Source of the DNA: Nocardioides sp. S-1144
GTDB lineage: Bacteria; Actinomycetota; Actinomycetes; Propionibacteriales; Nocardioidaceae
NCBI RefSeq assembly: GCF_005954645.2
Contig: NZ_CP040695.2
Location: forward strand, 4,216,001-4,280,000
Reading direction: 5' to 3'
DNA: 64,000 bases
Made by a program: the position numbers and the translations under genes. The notes under the pieces are model-generated. The model was not told the origin of the DNA, did not search any database, and was given only the letters and a program-made list of their open reading frames with translations. Positions 8,097 to 16,188 of the stretch are shown here, piece after piece; within the stretch, counting starts at the first letter, position 1, and each line of letters opens with the position of its first letter.

Positions 8097-9172
8097 CGGT
8101 GCACCTCCCGCTCGAGCCGCTCCTCGGTGGCGATCCGCAGGTCGAGCCCGGCGACGACGTGGCTCAGCCCGCGGTGCTGCTCGGTGCGCCCGGCGACGAC
8201 GACGTGGGCCACCGTGAGCAGGCCGAGCCCGACGAGGGCCGCGGTGGCGACCCACCCGGCGCCGGCCACCGCCACCGCCACCAGCGCGAACCCCGGGGTG
8301 GCGCCGGCCGCGAGCTTGACCAGCCGCCGCGGGTACGGCGACCGCGCCGCACCGCCCGCCCGGGGCACCGCCCGGACCGCGACCACGTGCTCGCCGACCG
8401 TGCGGCCCACCGCGAGCACCGAGACCGCCTGGACGACGTACGGGACGCCGACCAGCACCGCGGTGCGGACCGCGGCGTCGTGGTCACCGGGCCCGTGCTC
8501 GGTGAGGCCGCGGTACACGGCCGCGGCCGCGCCGCCGAGCAGCACCGAGAAGATGACGTCGCTGGCGAGGCCGACCAGCCGGCGACCGAGGCTGACCGTG
8601 CTCGGCAGCGGCGGGGTGGTGTCGTCGCGACGGTCGAGCACGACGAAGGAGAGCAGCGAGCCGCCCACCGCGCCGACGGTGTTGACGAGGAGGTCGTCGA
8701 CGTCGAGGAGCCGGTAGGGGCAGTCGTAGAGGTTCCAGACGCCGGTGGTCTGGGTGAGCTCGATGAGCAGCGAGGTGGCGAGGCCGACCAGGGCCGCGGT
8801 CACCACGCCGCGCCGCACGATGACGCGCAGGTAGTAGCCCAGCGGCACGAAGAGCAGCACGTTGAGCGCGACCTGCCCGACCTGGAAGGTGTGGTCCGGG
8901 GCGCCGACGTCGGTCCAGATCCGGCTGATCGACCCGAACGGCTCGAGCTGGCGGCCCCGGCACCGGTAGCTGTCGGGGGCCGGCATCGGCAGCAGGGTGT
9001 AGGTCCACAGCGAGAGCCCGTAGACCGCACCGGACAGCAGGACCGCGAGGTCCTTGGCCTGCAGCCGGCCGTCGAGCCGGTACTGGTAGGCCGCCGTCGG
9101 CACCAGCAGCACGACCGCCACCACCGACCCCAGCACGATCGCCACGAGCGCGTTGGTCGCCTGGTCCCCCAC
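8093..9172 (-). CDS. VanZ/RDD family multi-domain membrane protein
   Basis: 359-aa membrane protein with two joined modules. Residues about 1-190 form a VanZ-like unit with four or more membrane segments (VAIVLGSVVAVVLLVPTAAY, ALNVLLFVPLGYYL, VTAALVGLATSLLIELTQTT, LLVNTVGAVGGSLLSFVVLD), including the family E-x-T-Q and N-x-x-G residues. Residues about 195-310 form an RDD-like unit (LASDVIFSVLLGGAAAAVYRG, later VGRTVGEHVVAVRAVP). VanZ proteins are linked to glycopeptide tolerance and cell-surface traits; RDD proteins are poorly known. The GTG start is 7 nt after TAGGGT (9180-9185, minus strand), so probably leaderless. Confidence 0.82.
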   Translation of the reverse strand: MGDQATNALVAIVLGSVVAVVLLVPTAAYQYRLDGRLQAKDLAVLLSGAVYGLSLWTYTLLPMPAPDSYRCRGRQLEPFGSISRIWTDVGAPDHTFQVGQVALNVLLFVPLGYYLRVIVRRGVVTAALVGLATSLLIELTQTTGVWNLYDCPYRLLDVDDLLVNTVGAVGGSLLSFVVLDRRDDTTPPLPSTVSLGRRLVGLASDVIFSVLLGGAAAAVYRGLTEHGPGDHDAAVRTAVLVGVPYVVQAVSVLAVGRTVGEHVVAVRAVPRAGGAARSPYPRRLVKLAAGATPGFALVAVAVAGAGWVATAALVGLGLLTVAHVVVAGRTEQHRGLSHVVAGLDLRIATEERLEREVHR

Positions 9173-9182
9173 CGGCCGAACC

Positions 9183-10094
9183 CTAGTCGCGCCCGGGCCG
9201 CAGCCGCGCCACGGTCGCGACCACGAACGGGTGGTCGGAGACCTTCTCCTCGCGGGCCGAGGCGTCGGAGTGGAAGCCGTTGAACTCGACGCCGGCGCCC
9301 AGGATCCAGTCGATCGCGGCGTCGTCGGGCGGGCGGCAGGTCCCGCTCCGGTGCGACCCTCCGTTGGCCGCGACCAGGACGCCGCCCTCGGTGAGTGCGC
9401 AGAAGGCCTCCTCCTCGGCGTTCAGGTCGCCGAGGAGCAGCACCGCGCGACCCTTCGCGCGCTCGGCCTCGACGAAGGCCCGCTCCCGGGCCACCGCCTC
9501 GGCCCGGTTGTCGCCGACCTCGCCGCGCACGTCGGCGGGGTTGTGCACGTTGACCACGGTGACGACGTCGCCGGTCGAGCGCACCCGCAGCACCACGACC
9601 GGCATCTCGCGCAGGTTGTCGTAGAAGTAGGGGATGGTGAGCGTCGTCCGCTCCAGCACCGCGAGCCTCGCCCGCCGCCACACCACCGCGTTGTCGAGGT
9701 CGCCGAAGTAGCCGAACCGGTCGCCCAGGCGCCGCCGCAGCACCGCGGACTGCCGCGCCTGCAGCTCCTGCAGGCCGAGGACGTCGGGCCGGTAGGTCCG
9801 GATCCTCCGCATCGTCCCGCCGATCCGCTCCGCCGCCGGCGGGTAGTACTCGGCCGCGCCGCCGCCCGGCGAGGTGTGGCTGGCCCCCAGCACGTTGAAC
9901 GTCGCCACCGTGAGCAGCCGGCGCCGCGGCAGGTCCGCGGCGTCCGGGCCCGCCGCCGGTGACGTCGCCCCGCCGGCGGGCGGCCCGTCCCCGTCCCCGC
10001 CGCCGTCGCACGCGGCCAGCAGCGGCGCCGCCGTCACGAGGCACGCCACGACGCACGCCAGCCTGCGCCGCGCCCCGCCCCGTCGTCCGCCCAC
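9183..10094 (-). CDS. Secreted endonuclease/exonuclease/phosphatase-fold lipoprotein
   Basis: 303-aa exported protein. A twin-basic N-terminus (RRGGARRR), hydrophobic core and lipobox LLAAC (Cys29) predict a membrane-anchored lipoprotein. The EEP catalytic pattern follows: TFNVLGASH (Asn), DVLGLQELQ (metal-binding Glu), VVNVHNP (His), LLGDLNAEEE (Asp/Asn) and the final SDHPFV (Asp-His). The family cuts phosphodiesters in nucleic acids, sphingomyelin or inositol phosphates. Substrate is unknown; an extracellular nuclease or phosphodiesterase is likely. The GTG start lies 6 nt after TAGGTT (10101-10106, minus strand), so probably leaderless. Confidence 0.87.
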   Translation of the reverse strand: MGGRRGGARRRLACVVACLVTAAPLLAACDGGGDGDGPPAGGATSPAAGPDAADLPRRRLLTVATFNVLGASHTSPGGGAAEYYPPAAERIGGTMRRIRTYRPDVLGLQELQARQSAVLRRRLGDRFGYFGDLDNAVVWRRARLAVLERTTLTIPYFYDNLREMPVVVLRVRSTGDVVTVVNVHNPADVRGEVGDNRAEAVARERAFVEAERAKGRAVLLLGDLNAEEEAFCALTEGGVLVAANGGSHRSGTCRPPDDAAIDWILGAGVEFNGFHSDASAREEKVSDHPFVVATVARLRPGRD

Positions 10095-10132
10095 CCGTGC
10101 AACCTACGTCCCGGGTCGCCGACGGCCGGGAT

Positions 10133-10215
10133 TTCCCCGGTCGACCGGGGAAGTCTGAACTTGGGGGCCGATATCCCGGCCGACAAGTTCAGGTTTCCCC
10201 GGTCGACCGGGGAAA
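10133..10215. repeat. Nested palindrome between genes
   Basis: Two near-identical palindromes flank a third one. Copy 1 (10133-10152) and copy 2 (10194-10215) both contain TTCCCCGGTCGACCGGGGAA, a perfect self-complement. Between them CTGAACTTG (10155-10163) faces CAAGTTCAG (10184-10192), with GGCC...GGCC further in. The whole can fold either as three hairpins or as one long cruciform. It sits between the start of the EEP gene (10094) and the end of the phosphatase gene (10249), both on the minus strand, so it may end transcription of the upstream operon or be a REP-like element. Confidence 0.75.
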
Positions 10216-10248
10216 TCCCGCCGGTCCGACCCACCCCGACCCGGGACC

Positions 10249-10944
10249 TCAGCGGTAGGTCAGGAGGGGGCCGGCGAGGTGGGGGTGCTCGTTGAAGGTG
10301 AGGAGGCGGGGGCCGCCGGAGCCGACGACGACGCGGGTGATCGAGGTGTTGACGGTGACGGTGTTGAACCGCTGCCACAGGCGCGCGGACGTGGCGGGGT
10401 CGGCGTCGGGGTCGACCAGGGCGGCGCAGACGACGGCGATCGCGCCACCGGAGGTGACCACCACCGTCGTCCGACCGGAGCCGGACGCCGCCGCGGCGCG
10501 GTCGAGCGCGCCGCGCACCCGGCCCACGAAGCCGGGGTAGGTCTCCTCGTAGCTGCCGTCGCCGGCCGCCCAGCGCTCGGTCGCCCTCTCGAACAGCCGC
10601 TGGAAGGCCCGGCGGTCGTGCCGGACGTCGCCCCCGACGTCGGCTGGACCGGACTCACCCGGGGCGGCGACGAAGCCGGCGATCACGGCGAGGTGGTCGA
10701 ACTCGTTCCAGGCGGGGTCCTCGACGACGTCGGCGGCCGACCAGCCGGCCCGCTCCCCCATCGCCTCGAGCGTCTCGCGGTGGCGCCGCATGTCGCCGCG
10801 CACCAGCGCGGTCGGCGTCGCCTCGTGCTCGGCGAACCAGCCGCCGAGCCGGCGTCCCTGCTCCCACCCGTTCTCGGACAGGACGTCGTAGTCGTCGGTG
10901 CCGAACGACGCCTGCCCGTGCCGCACCAGCAGGACGACGCCCAT
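10249..10944 (-). CDS. Histidine phosphatase family protein with an altered second catalytic motif
   Basis: 231-aa branch-1 histidine phosphatase (phosphoglycerate-mutase-like). The nucleophile motif LLVRHGQASFG gives His9, and RGDMRRHRET (about 49-58) provides phosphate-binding arginines. The usual second motif S/T-H-G-G is TSGGA here (164-168), with Ser165 where the second catalytic His normally sits; activity may be altered. The ATG at 10944 overlaps the kinase stop by 1 nt (TGATG), so translation is probably coupled to the APH-type kinase and acyl-CoA dehydrogenase upstream. A phosphatase beside a kinase acting on acyl-CoA suggests recycling of a phosphorylated intermediate; this is inference. 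Confidence 0.88.
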   Translation of the reverse strand: MGVVLLVRHGQASFGTDDYDVLSENGWEQGRRLGGWFAEHEATPTALVRGDMRRHRETLEAMGERAGWSAADVVEDPAWNEFDHLAVIAGFVAAPGESGPADVGGDVRHDRRAFQRLFERATERWAAGDGSYEETYPGFVGRVRGALDRAAAASGSGRTTVVVTSGGAIAVVCAALVDPDADPATSARLWQRFNTVTVNTSITRVVVGSGGPRLLTFNEHPHLAGPLLTYR

Positions 10945-12035
10945 CAGGCCGCCCCACCCGGCCCCGGGCCGACCAGCGCCCGGCAGCGTCCCTCGAGGTA
11001 GGCGACGGCGCCGCCGAGGTGGGCGAAGGCCTCGTTGGTCGTCTGCCGGTGCACGTAGCGGTACCAGATCTGCTGGATGATGACGGCGAGCCGGAACAGG
11101 CCGAAGACCTCGTAGAAGCGCCACCGCTCGGGGTCGACGTCGCGGCCGGTGCGCTCGGCGTACGCGGCGACGACCTCGGCGCGCGTCCACATGCCGGGGG
11201 CGGCGGTGGGCTGGCGGCGGAACATCTGGAAGACCTCGTCGTCGTCGGCCTGCACCCAGTAGGCGAGCGCGCCGCCGAGGTCCATCAGCGGGTCGCCGAC
11301 GGTGGCCATCTCCCAGTCGAGGACGCCGACGACGGCCAGCGAGTCCTGGTCGAGCACGAGGTTGTCGAGGCGGAAGTCGTTGTGGACCAGGACCTGCCCG
11401 ACGTCGCGCGGCTGGCGCTCGTCGAGCCAGGCCACGACGGCGCCCCAGTCACCGGTGTCGTCGGTGCGGGCGTCGGCGAAGCGCCGCGTCCAGCCGCCGA
11501 CCTGGCGGGCGACGTAGCCGTCGCCCCGGCCGAGCGCGGCCAGCGTCGGGACGGCGGCGACGTCGACGGCGTGCAGCGCGACCAGCACGTCGAGGGCGTC
11601 GCTGCACAGCGCCGAGGCGGCGGCGGGGCTCACCTCGACCTGGAAGTCCTTGCGCGGGATGAGGCCGTCGACCTTCTCCATGACGTAGAACTCCGAGCCG
11701 ATCACGGAGGCGTCGGTGCAGAGCCCGACCATCGTGGGCACGAACGGGAAGACCGGCGCCAGCGCCTGCTGGACGTCGTGCTCGCGGCCCATGTCGTGCG
11801 CGCCGCGGGCCTTCGACCCGGCGGGCGGTCGGCGCAGGATCAGGTCGGCCCCGGCCGCGTCGTCGTAGCGCAGAAGGTAGGTGAGGTTGGAGGCGCCGCC
11901 GGCGAACTGGCGCACCTCGACGATCGGGCCACGCCCGATCCACGCCGCCACCGCGTCGACGTCGAAGGCGTCCTCGTCGCGGACCGGCCGCGCCGGGTTG
12001 CCCTCGACCCGCTGCGGGTCGGGGGGCGGGGTCAC
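10944..12035 (-). CDS. APH-type phosphotransferase (ACAD10/11-like kinase domain)
   Basis: 363-aa kinase of the aminoglycoside-phosphotransferase fold. The nucleotide loop region is QFAGGASNLTYLLRY, the hinge is YVMEKVDG, the catalytic loop is VHNDFRLDNLVLD (catalytic Asp, Mg-binding Asn), and VLDWEMATVGDPLMDLG carries the metal-binding Asp. This subgroup is not a drug-resistance enzyme: it is the kinase domain of human ACAD10/ACAD11 and of bacterial LvaA, which phosphorylate the 4-hydroxyl of hydroxyacyl-CoAs. The GTG at 12035 overlaps the acyl-CoA dehydrogenase stop by 4 nt. Sister genes: an ACAD upstream and a phosphatase downstream. Confidence 0.9.
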   Translation of the reverse strand: MTPPPDPQRVEGNPARPVRDEDAFDVDAVAAWIGRGPIVEVRQFAGGASNLTYLLRYDDAAGADLILRRPPAGSKARGAHDMGREHDVQQALAPVFPFVPTMVGLCTDASVIGSEFYVMEKVDGLIPRKDFQVEVSPAAASALCSDALDVLVALHAVDVAAVPTLAALGRGDGYVARQVGGWTRRFADARTDDTGDWGAVVAWLDERQPRDVGQVLVHNDFRLDNLVLDQDSLAVVGVLDWEMATVGDPLMDLGGALAYWVQADDDEVFQMFRRQPTAAPGMWTRAEVVAAYAERTGRDVDPERWRFYEVFGLFRLAVIIQQIWYRYVHRQTTNEAFAHLGGAVAYLEGRCRALVGPGPGGAA

Positions 12036-13306
12036 CGGCTGGCCCCGTGCTTGCCGAGCTCGAGGCGCGCGACGACGCCGCGGTGCACCTCGTCGGGCCC
12101 GTCGGCCAGGCGCAGCGAGCGGGCCGTCGTCCAGGCCCCGGCCAGCGGGTGGTCGTCGGAGAGCCCGCCGCCGCCGTGCAGCTGGATCGCCATGTCGATG
12201 ACCTCCTGCGCCATCCGGGGGGCGGCCACCTTGATCTGGGCGACCTCGCTGAGCGCCTCGAGCGGCCCGCCCCGGTCGAGCTTCCACGCGGCGTGGAGCA
12301 CGAGCAGGCGCGTCGAGTCGATGGCGATGCGGGCCTCGGCGATCCGCTCGCGGTTGCCGCCGAGGTTCGCCAGCGGCTTGCCGAACGCCGTCCGCTCCAG
12401 CGAGCGGCGGCAGGCCAGCTCGAGCGCGCGCTCGGCCAGCCCGATCAGGCGCATGCAGTGGTGCACGCGGCCGGGCCCGAGGCGGCCCTGGGCGATCGAG
12501 AACGCCTCGCCCGGCCCGCCGACGATGTTGGCCAGCGGCACCCGGACGTCGGTGAAGGAGACCTCGCCGTGGCCGAACGGCTCGTCGTGGAAGCCCATCG
12601 TCGACAGCATCCGCTCCACCCGGACGCCGGGGGTGTCGCGCGGGACGAGCACCATCGAGTGCCGGTGGTGCCGGTCGGCGTCGGGGTCGGTGAGGCCCAT
12701 GAAGACGAGGATCCGGCAGTCGGGGTGCCCGACCCCGGTCGACCACCACTTGCGGCCGTTGATGACGACCTCGTCGCCGTCGACGACGGCGGTGGCCTCC
12801 ATCGTGGTGGCGTCGGAGGAGGCCACGCCCGGCTCGGTCATCGTGAACGCCGAGCGGATCCGGCCCTCGAGCAGCGGCTCGAGCCACTCAGCCCGCTGCG
12901 CGTCGGTGCCGTAGCGCAGCAGCACCTCCATGTTGCCGGTGTCGGGGGCGTTGCAGTTGAGGACGACCGGCGCGATCGCCGAGCGGCCGGTGAGCTCGGC
13001 GATCGGCGCGTAGTCGACGTTGCTGAGGCCCTCGCCGCCGTCGGTGCCGAACCGGGCGGCGTACTCGCCGGCGTGCTCGCGGGGCAGGAAGAGGTTCCAC
13101 AGCCCGCGCGCGCGGGCCTTCGCCTTCAGCTCCTCCAGCACCGGCAGGGGCTCCCACGGGCTGCCCAGCGACGGGTCGAGGCGCCGGGCGGCGAGCTCGC
13201 GGTGGTAGTCGGCCTCGACCGGCTCCACCTCCTCGACGAGGAACGCGCGGACGCGCTCGGTGAGGTCGGCGGCACGGGGCGAGGGGGCGAAGTCCACGTC
13301 GGGCAC
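12032..13306 (-). CDS. Acyl-CoA dehydrogenase (ACAD11-like)
   Basis: 424-aa flavoprotein with all three ACAD parts: an N-terminal helical domain (LTERVRAFLVEEVEPVEADYH), the mid beta domain with the FAD/substrate strand FTMTEPGVASSDATTMEA, and the C-terminal domain ending LRLADGPDEVHRGVVARLELGKH. Long-chain ACAD11-like proteins share the PWEPLPVLEELKAKARARGLWNLFLP N-terminal stretch. It oxidises acyl-CoA or, in the ACAD10/11 and LvaC pathway, eliminates phosphate from 4-phospho-acyl-CoA. The GTG at 13306 is used; a second GTG 9 nt downstream is possible. It is first in the ACAD-kinase-phosphatase operon and divergent from a lipoprotein gene 51 bp away. Confidence 0.9.
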   Translation of the reverse strand: MPDVDFAPSPRAADLTERVRAFLVEEVEPVEADYHRELAARRLDPSLGSPWEPLPVLEELKAKARARGLWNLFLPREHAGEYAARFGTDGGEGLSNVDYAPIAELTGRSAIAPVVLNCNAPDTGNMEVLLRYGTDAQRAEWLEPLLEGRIRSAFTMTEPGVASSDATTMEATAVVDGDEVVINGRKWWSTGVGHPDCRILVFMGLTDPDADRHHRHSMVLVPRDTPGVRVERMLSTMGFHDEPFGHGEVSFTDVRVPLANIVGGPGEAFSIAQGRLGPGRVHHCMRLIGLAERALELACRRSLERTAFGKPLANLGGNRERIAEARIAIDSTRLLVLHAAWKLDRGGPLEALSEVAQIKVAAPRMAQEVIDMAIQLHGGGGLSDDHPLAGAWTTARSLRLADGPDEVHRGVVARLELGKHGASR

Positions 13307-13357
13307 GCTAACGGGCGGCGCCCGGTCGCGGGAGGCCCCCGTGGGATGATCGGCCGC

Positions 13358-13915
13358 GTGCGCACCGCTCGTCATCCCGTCGCCGTGCGGCTGCCGGCGC
13401 TCGCGGCGCTCACCGGGCTCGCGACGCTCGTGCTGGGCGGGTGCGACGCCGACCTGAACCAGACCGACGACCACGACGCCCAGCCCGACGTCGTCCGCGC
13501 CGGGCTCGTCGACCTGTACGCCGGCGACGCGACCGACCCGGCCCCGGCCGACGTCCTCGCCGAGGGCGGGTGCTTCGCCGACGCGCTGCTCGACGCCGTC
13601 AGCCTCGACGAGCTTGTCGCCGCCGAGGTCGTCGACGACAAGGGGCAGGTCGTCGAGACGCTGCCGGTGCTCGACGTCGACGTCGCCGGTGCGTGGGTCG
13701 ACGCCTTCACCGGCTGCGTCGACTACCGGGTCGCCGCCGCCCGCGGCGCGGGCCTCGCCGGGGATCTCGACGCCGCGGCCTTCCTGCGCTGCCTCGACGC
13801 CGCGGTGCCGCCCGGCGACGTGCCCGCCGCGCTGGTCGACACCCTCACCGGCCGCTCCGACAGCGCCGCCGCCACCGCGCTCCTCGACGCCCAGGACCGC
13901 TGCGCGACCGCCTGA
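13358..13915 (+). CDS. Small lipoprotein of unknown function
   Basis: 185-aa exported protein. A basic N-terminus (RTARHPVAVR), hydrophobic core and lipobox LVLGGC (Cys29) predict lipid anchoring. The mature part is acidic and contains four further Cys in repeated settings (GGCFADALLD, TGCVDYRV, LRCLDAAV, DRCATA), which could form two disulfides. No known domain was recognised; repeated 'CxxAL/CLDA' helices hint at a small helical fold. The GTG at 13358 lies 7 nt after GATGAT (13345-13350). An ATG at 13346, in frame and 10 nt after GGAGG, is an alternative start adding four residues. Confidence 0.7.
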   Translation: MRTARHPVAVRLPALAALTGLATLVLGGCDADLNQTDDHDAQPDVVRAGLVDLYAGDATDPAPADVLAEGGCFADALLDAVSLDELVAAEVVDDKGQVVETLPVLDVDVAGAWVDAFTGCVDYRVAAARGAGLAGDLDAAAFLRCLDAAVPPGDVPAALVDTLTGRSDSAAATALLDAQDRCATA

Positions 13916-14655
13916 CACTCCGGCGGTCGAGCCGGTGAGCGTCAGCGAGCACCCCGCTGGTCGAGCCGGCGAGCGTCAGCGAGCCGAGTCGAGACCACCC
14001 GAGACCCCGGAGGTCTCGACTCGCGGTGACTCCGTCCCCGCGGCTCGATGACCGGAGGACCCGCGGCACCCCGCTGGTCGAGTCGAGACCACCCGACACC
14101 CCGGGGGTCTCGACTCGCGGTGACTCCGTCCCCGGCTCGACCACCGGAGGACCCGCGGCACCCCGCCGGTCGAGCCGGCGAGCGCCAGCGAGCCGAGTCG
14201 AGACCACCCGACACCCCGGAGGTCTCGACTCGCGGTGACTCCGTCCCCACGGCTCGACCACCGGAGGACCCGCGGCACCCCGCCGGTCGAGCCGGCGAGC
14301 GCCAGCGAGCCGAGTCGAGACCACCCGAGACCCCGGAGGTCTCGACTCGCGGTGACTCCGTCCCCACGGTTCGACCACCGGAGGACCCGCGGCACCCCGC
14401 CGGTCGAGCCGGCGAGCGTCAGCGAGCCGAGTCGAGACCACCCGACACCCCGGAGGTCTCGACTCGCGGTGACTCCGTCCCCGCGGCTCGACCACCGGAG
14501 GACCCGCGACACCCCGCCGGTCGAGCCGGCGAGCGCCAGCGAGCACCCCGCTGGTCGAGCCGGCGAGCGTCAGCGAGCCGAGTCGAGACCACCCGACACC
14601 CCGGAGGCCTCGACTCGCGGTCACTCGGTCCCCGCGGCTCGACCACCGGAGGACC
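13916..14655. repeat. Array of about six hairpin repeats, period about 117 bp
   Basis: This gene-free stretch between two convergent genes is filled by repeats. The core CTCGACTCGCGGT recurs at 14015, 14109, 14224, 14341, 14458 and 14609 (intervals 94, 115, 117, 117, 151). Each unit holds GAGTCGAGACC and, 15 nt later, its complement GGTCTCGACTC. The units also carry GGTCGAGCC and its partner GGCTCGACC at the unit joints. Small indels explain the uneven intervals; the 151-bp one contains a partial duplication of the 'GGTCGAGCCGGCGAGC' part. All six frames stay largely open by composition, but no ORF here has protein-like features. Confidence 0.85.
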
Positions 14656-14666
14656 GACGGCGACGC

Positions 14667-16175
14667 CTACTCGTTCTGCGGGAACCCCAGGTTCAGCCCG
14701 CCGTGGCTCGGGTCGAGCCAGCGCGAGGTGACGGCCTTCTCGCGGGTGAAGAAGTCCATGCCGGCCGGGCCGTAGGCCTTGGAGTCGCCGAACAGCGAGG
14801 CCTTCCAGCCGCCGAAGGAGTGGTAGGCGACCGGCACCGGGATCGGGACGTTGATGCCGATCATGCCGACCTCGACGTCCTGCTGGAACCGGCGGGCGGC
14901 GCCGCCGTCGTTGGTGAAGATCGCGGTGCCGTTGCCGAACTGGCCGCTGTTGATGAGCTCGAGGCCCTCGGCGTAGGAGGCGACGCGGACGATCGAGAGC
15001 ACCGGGCCGAAGATCTCGTCGGTGTAGACCGTCGAGGTGGTCGCCACGTGGTCGACCAGGGAGGGGCCGAGCCAGAAGCCGTCGGCCGCGCCGTCGGCCT
15101 CCACCCCGCGCCCGTCGACGACGACGGAGGCACCGTCGGTCGCGGCCACCTCGAGGTAGCCGGCCACCTTGTCGCGGTGCTCGCGGGTGATCAGCGGCCC
15201 CATGTCGGCGCCCTTGCGGCCGTCGCCGGTGACCAGGTTCGCCATCCGCTCCTGGATCTTGGCGACCAGCTCGTCGCCGACCGGGTCGACGGCGAGCAGC
15301 ACCGAGATCGCCATGCAGCGCTCGCCGGCCGAGCCGAAGCCGGCGTTCACGGCGGCGTCGGCGGCCAGGTCGAGGTCGGCGTCGGGCAGCACGAGCATGT
15401 GGTTCTTCGCGCCGCCGAGGGCCTGGACCCGCTTGCCGTGGCGGGTGCCGGTCTCGTAGACGTGTCGTGCGATCGGCGTCGAGCCGACGAACGAGATCGA
15501 GGCGACGTCGGGGTGCACGAGCAGGCGGTCGACGGCCTCCTTGTCGCCGTGGACGACGTTGAGGACGCCGTCGGGCAGGCCGGCCTCGGTGAGCGCGGCG
15601 GCCAGCCAGTTGGCGACCGAGGGGTCCTTCTCCGACGGCTTGAGGACGACGGTGTTGCCGGTCGCGATCGCCAGCGGGAAGAACCACATCGGCACCATGG
15701 CCGGGAAGTTGAACGGGCTGATGATCCCGACGACGCCGAGCGGCTCCTTGATGGAGTAGACGTCGACGTCGGTGGAAACCGACTGGGAGTAGGCGCCCTT
15801 GCTGACGTGCGGCATCGAGCAGGCGAACTCGACGACCTCGATCCCGCGGGCCACCTCGCCGGCGGCGTCGCTGAGCACCTTGCCGTGCTCGGAGGTGAGC
15901 AGCGCGGCGAGCTCGTCGCGGCGCTCGTGGAGGATCGCGCGGAAGGCGAACATCACCGTCTGCCGCTTGGCGATCGAGGAGCGGCCCCAGCCGCCCTTGC
16001 CCGCGAACGCCGCGCGTGCGGTGGCGACCGCGGCGTCGACGTCGTCGGCCGAGCCGTAGCGGACGTGCTTGGTGACCTCGCCGAGGGCCGGGTCGTAGAC
16101 GGGCCCGGTGCGGTCGGAGGTGCCGGCGGCGAGGGAGCCGCCGATCCAGTGGTCGAGGACAGGCAGGTCGGTCAT
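14667..16175 (-). CDS. mmsA: CoA-acylating (methyl)malonate-semialdehyde dehydrogenase
   Basis: 502-aa aldehyde dehydrogenase converting methylmalonate or malonate semialdehyde, CoA and NAD+ to propionyl-CoA or acetyl-CoA plus CO2. Seen: PFNFPAM with Asn155, GNTVVLKPSEKDP (NAD site), catalytic Cys287 in GSAGERCMA, and GGAKNHM (254-260) in place of the E-L-G-G found in ordinary aldehyde dehydrogenases, the hallmark of the MmsA group. Length is normal (about 500 aa). It lies 13 nt after an omega-aminotransferase gene. With the pyrimidine-type genes upstream it would take malonate semialdehyde from beta-alanine (or the methyl form from thymine) to acetyl- or propionyl-CoA. Confidence 0.93.
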   Translation of the reverse strand: MTDLPVLDHWIGGSLAAGTSDRTGPVYDPALGEVTKHVRYGSADDVDAAVATARAAFAGKGGWGRSSIAKRQTVMFAFRAILHERRDELAALLTSEHGKVLSDAAGEVARGIEVVEFACSMPHVSKGAYSQSVSTDVDVYSIKEPLGVVGIISPFNFPAMVPMWFFPLAIATGNTVVLKPSEKDPSVANWLAAALTEAGLPDGVLNVVHGDKEAVDRLLVHPDVASISFVGSTPIARHVYETGTRHGKRVQALGGAKNHMLVLPDADLDLAADAAVNAGFGSAGERCMAISVLLAVDPVGDELVAKIQERMANLVTGDGRKGADMGPLITREHRDKVAGYLEVAATDGASVVVDGRGVEADGAADGFWLGPSLVDHVATTSTVYTDEIFGPVLSIVRVASYAEGLELINSGQFGNGTAIFTNDGGAARRFQQDVEVGMIGINVPIPVPVAYHSFGGWKASLFGDSKAYGPAGMDFFTREKAVTSRWLDPSHGGLNLGFPQNE

Positions 16176-16188
16176 CGGTGGTTCCTTC

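Noticed and set aside
10944..12035. Aminoglycoside resistance gene
   Set aside because: The APH fold is present, but operon linkage with an acyl-CoA dehydrogenase and the ACAD10/11-like sequence pattern point to a metabolic kinase.
13916..14655. Repeat array as a CRISPR
   Set aside because: Units of 94-151 bp are repeated along their whole length and have no unique spacers; there are no cas genes in the window.
13845..14731. Open frames on both strands (up to about 260 aa) over the repeat array
   Set aside because: They only translate the repeats, have no start signals or domain, and all frames are open because of the base composition.
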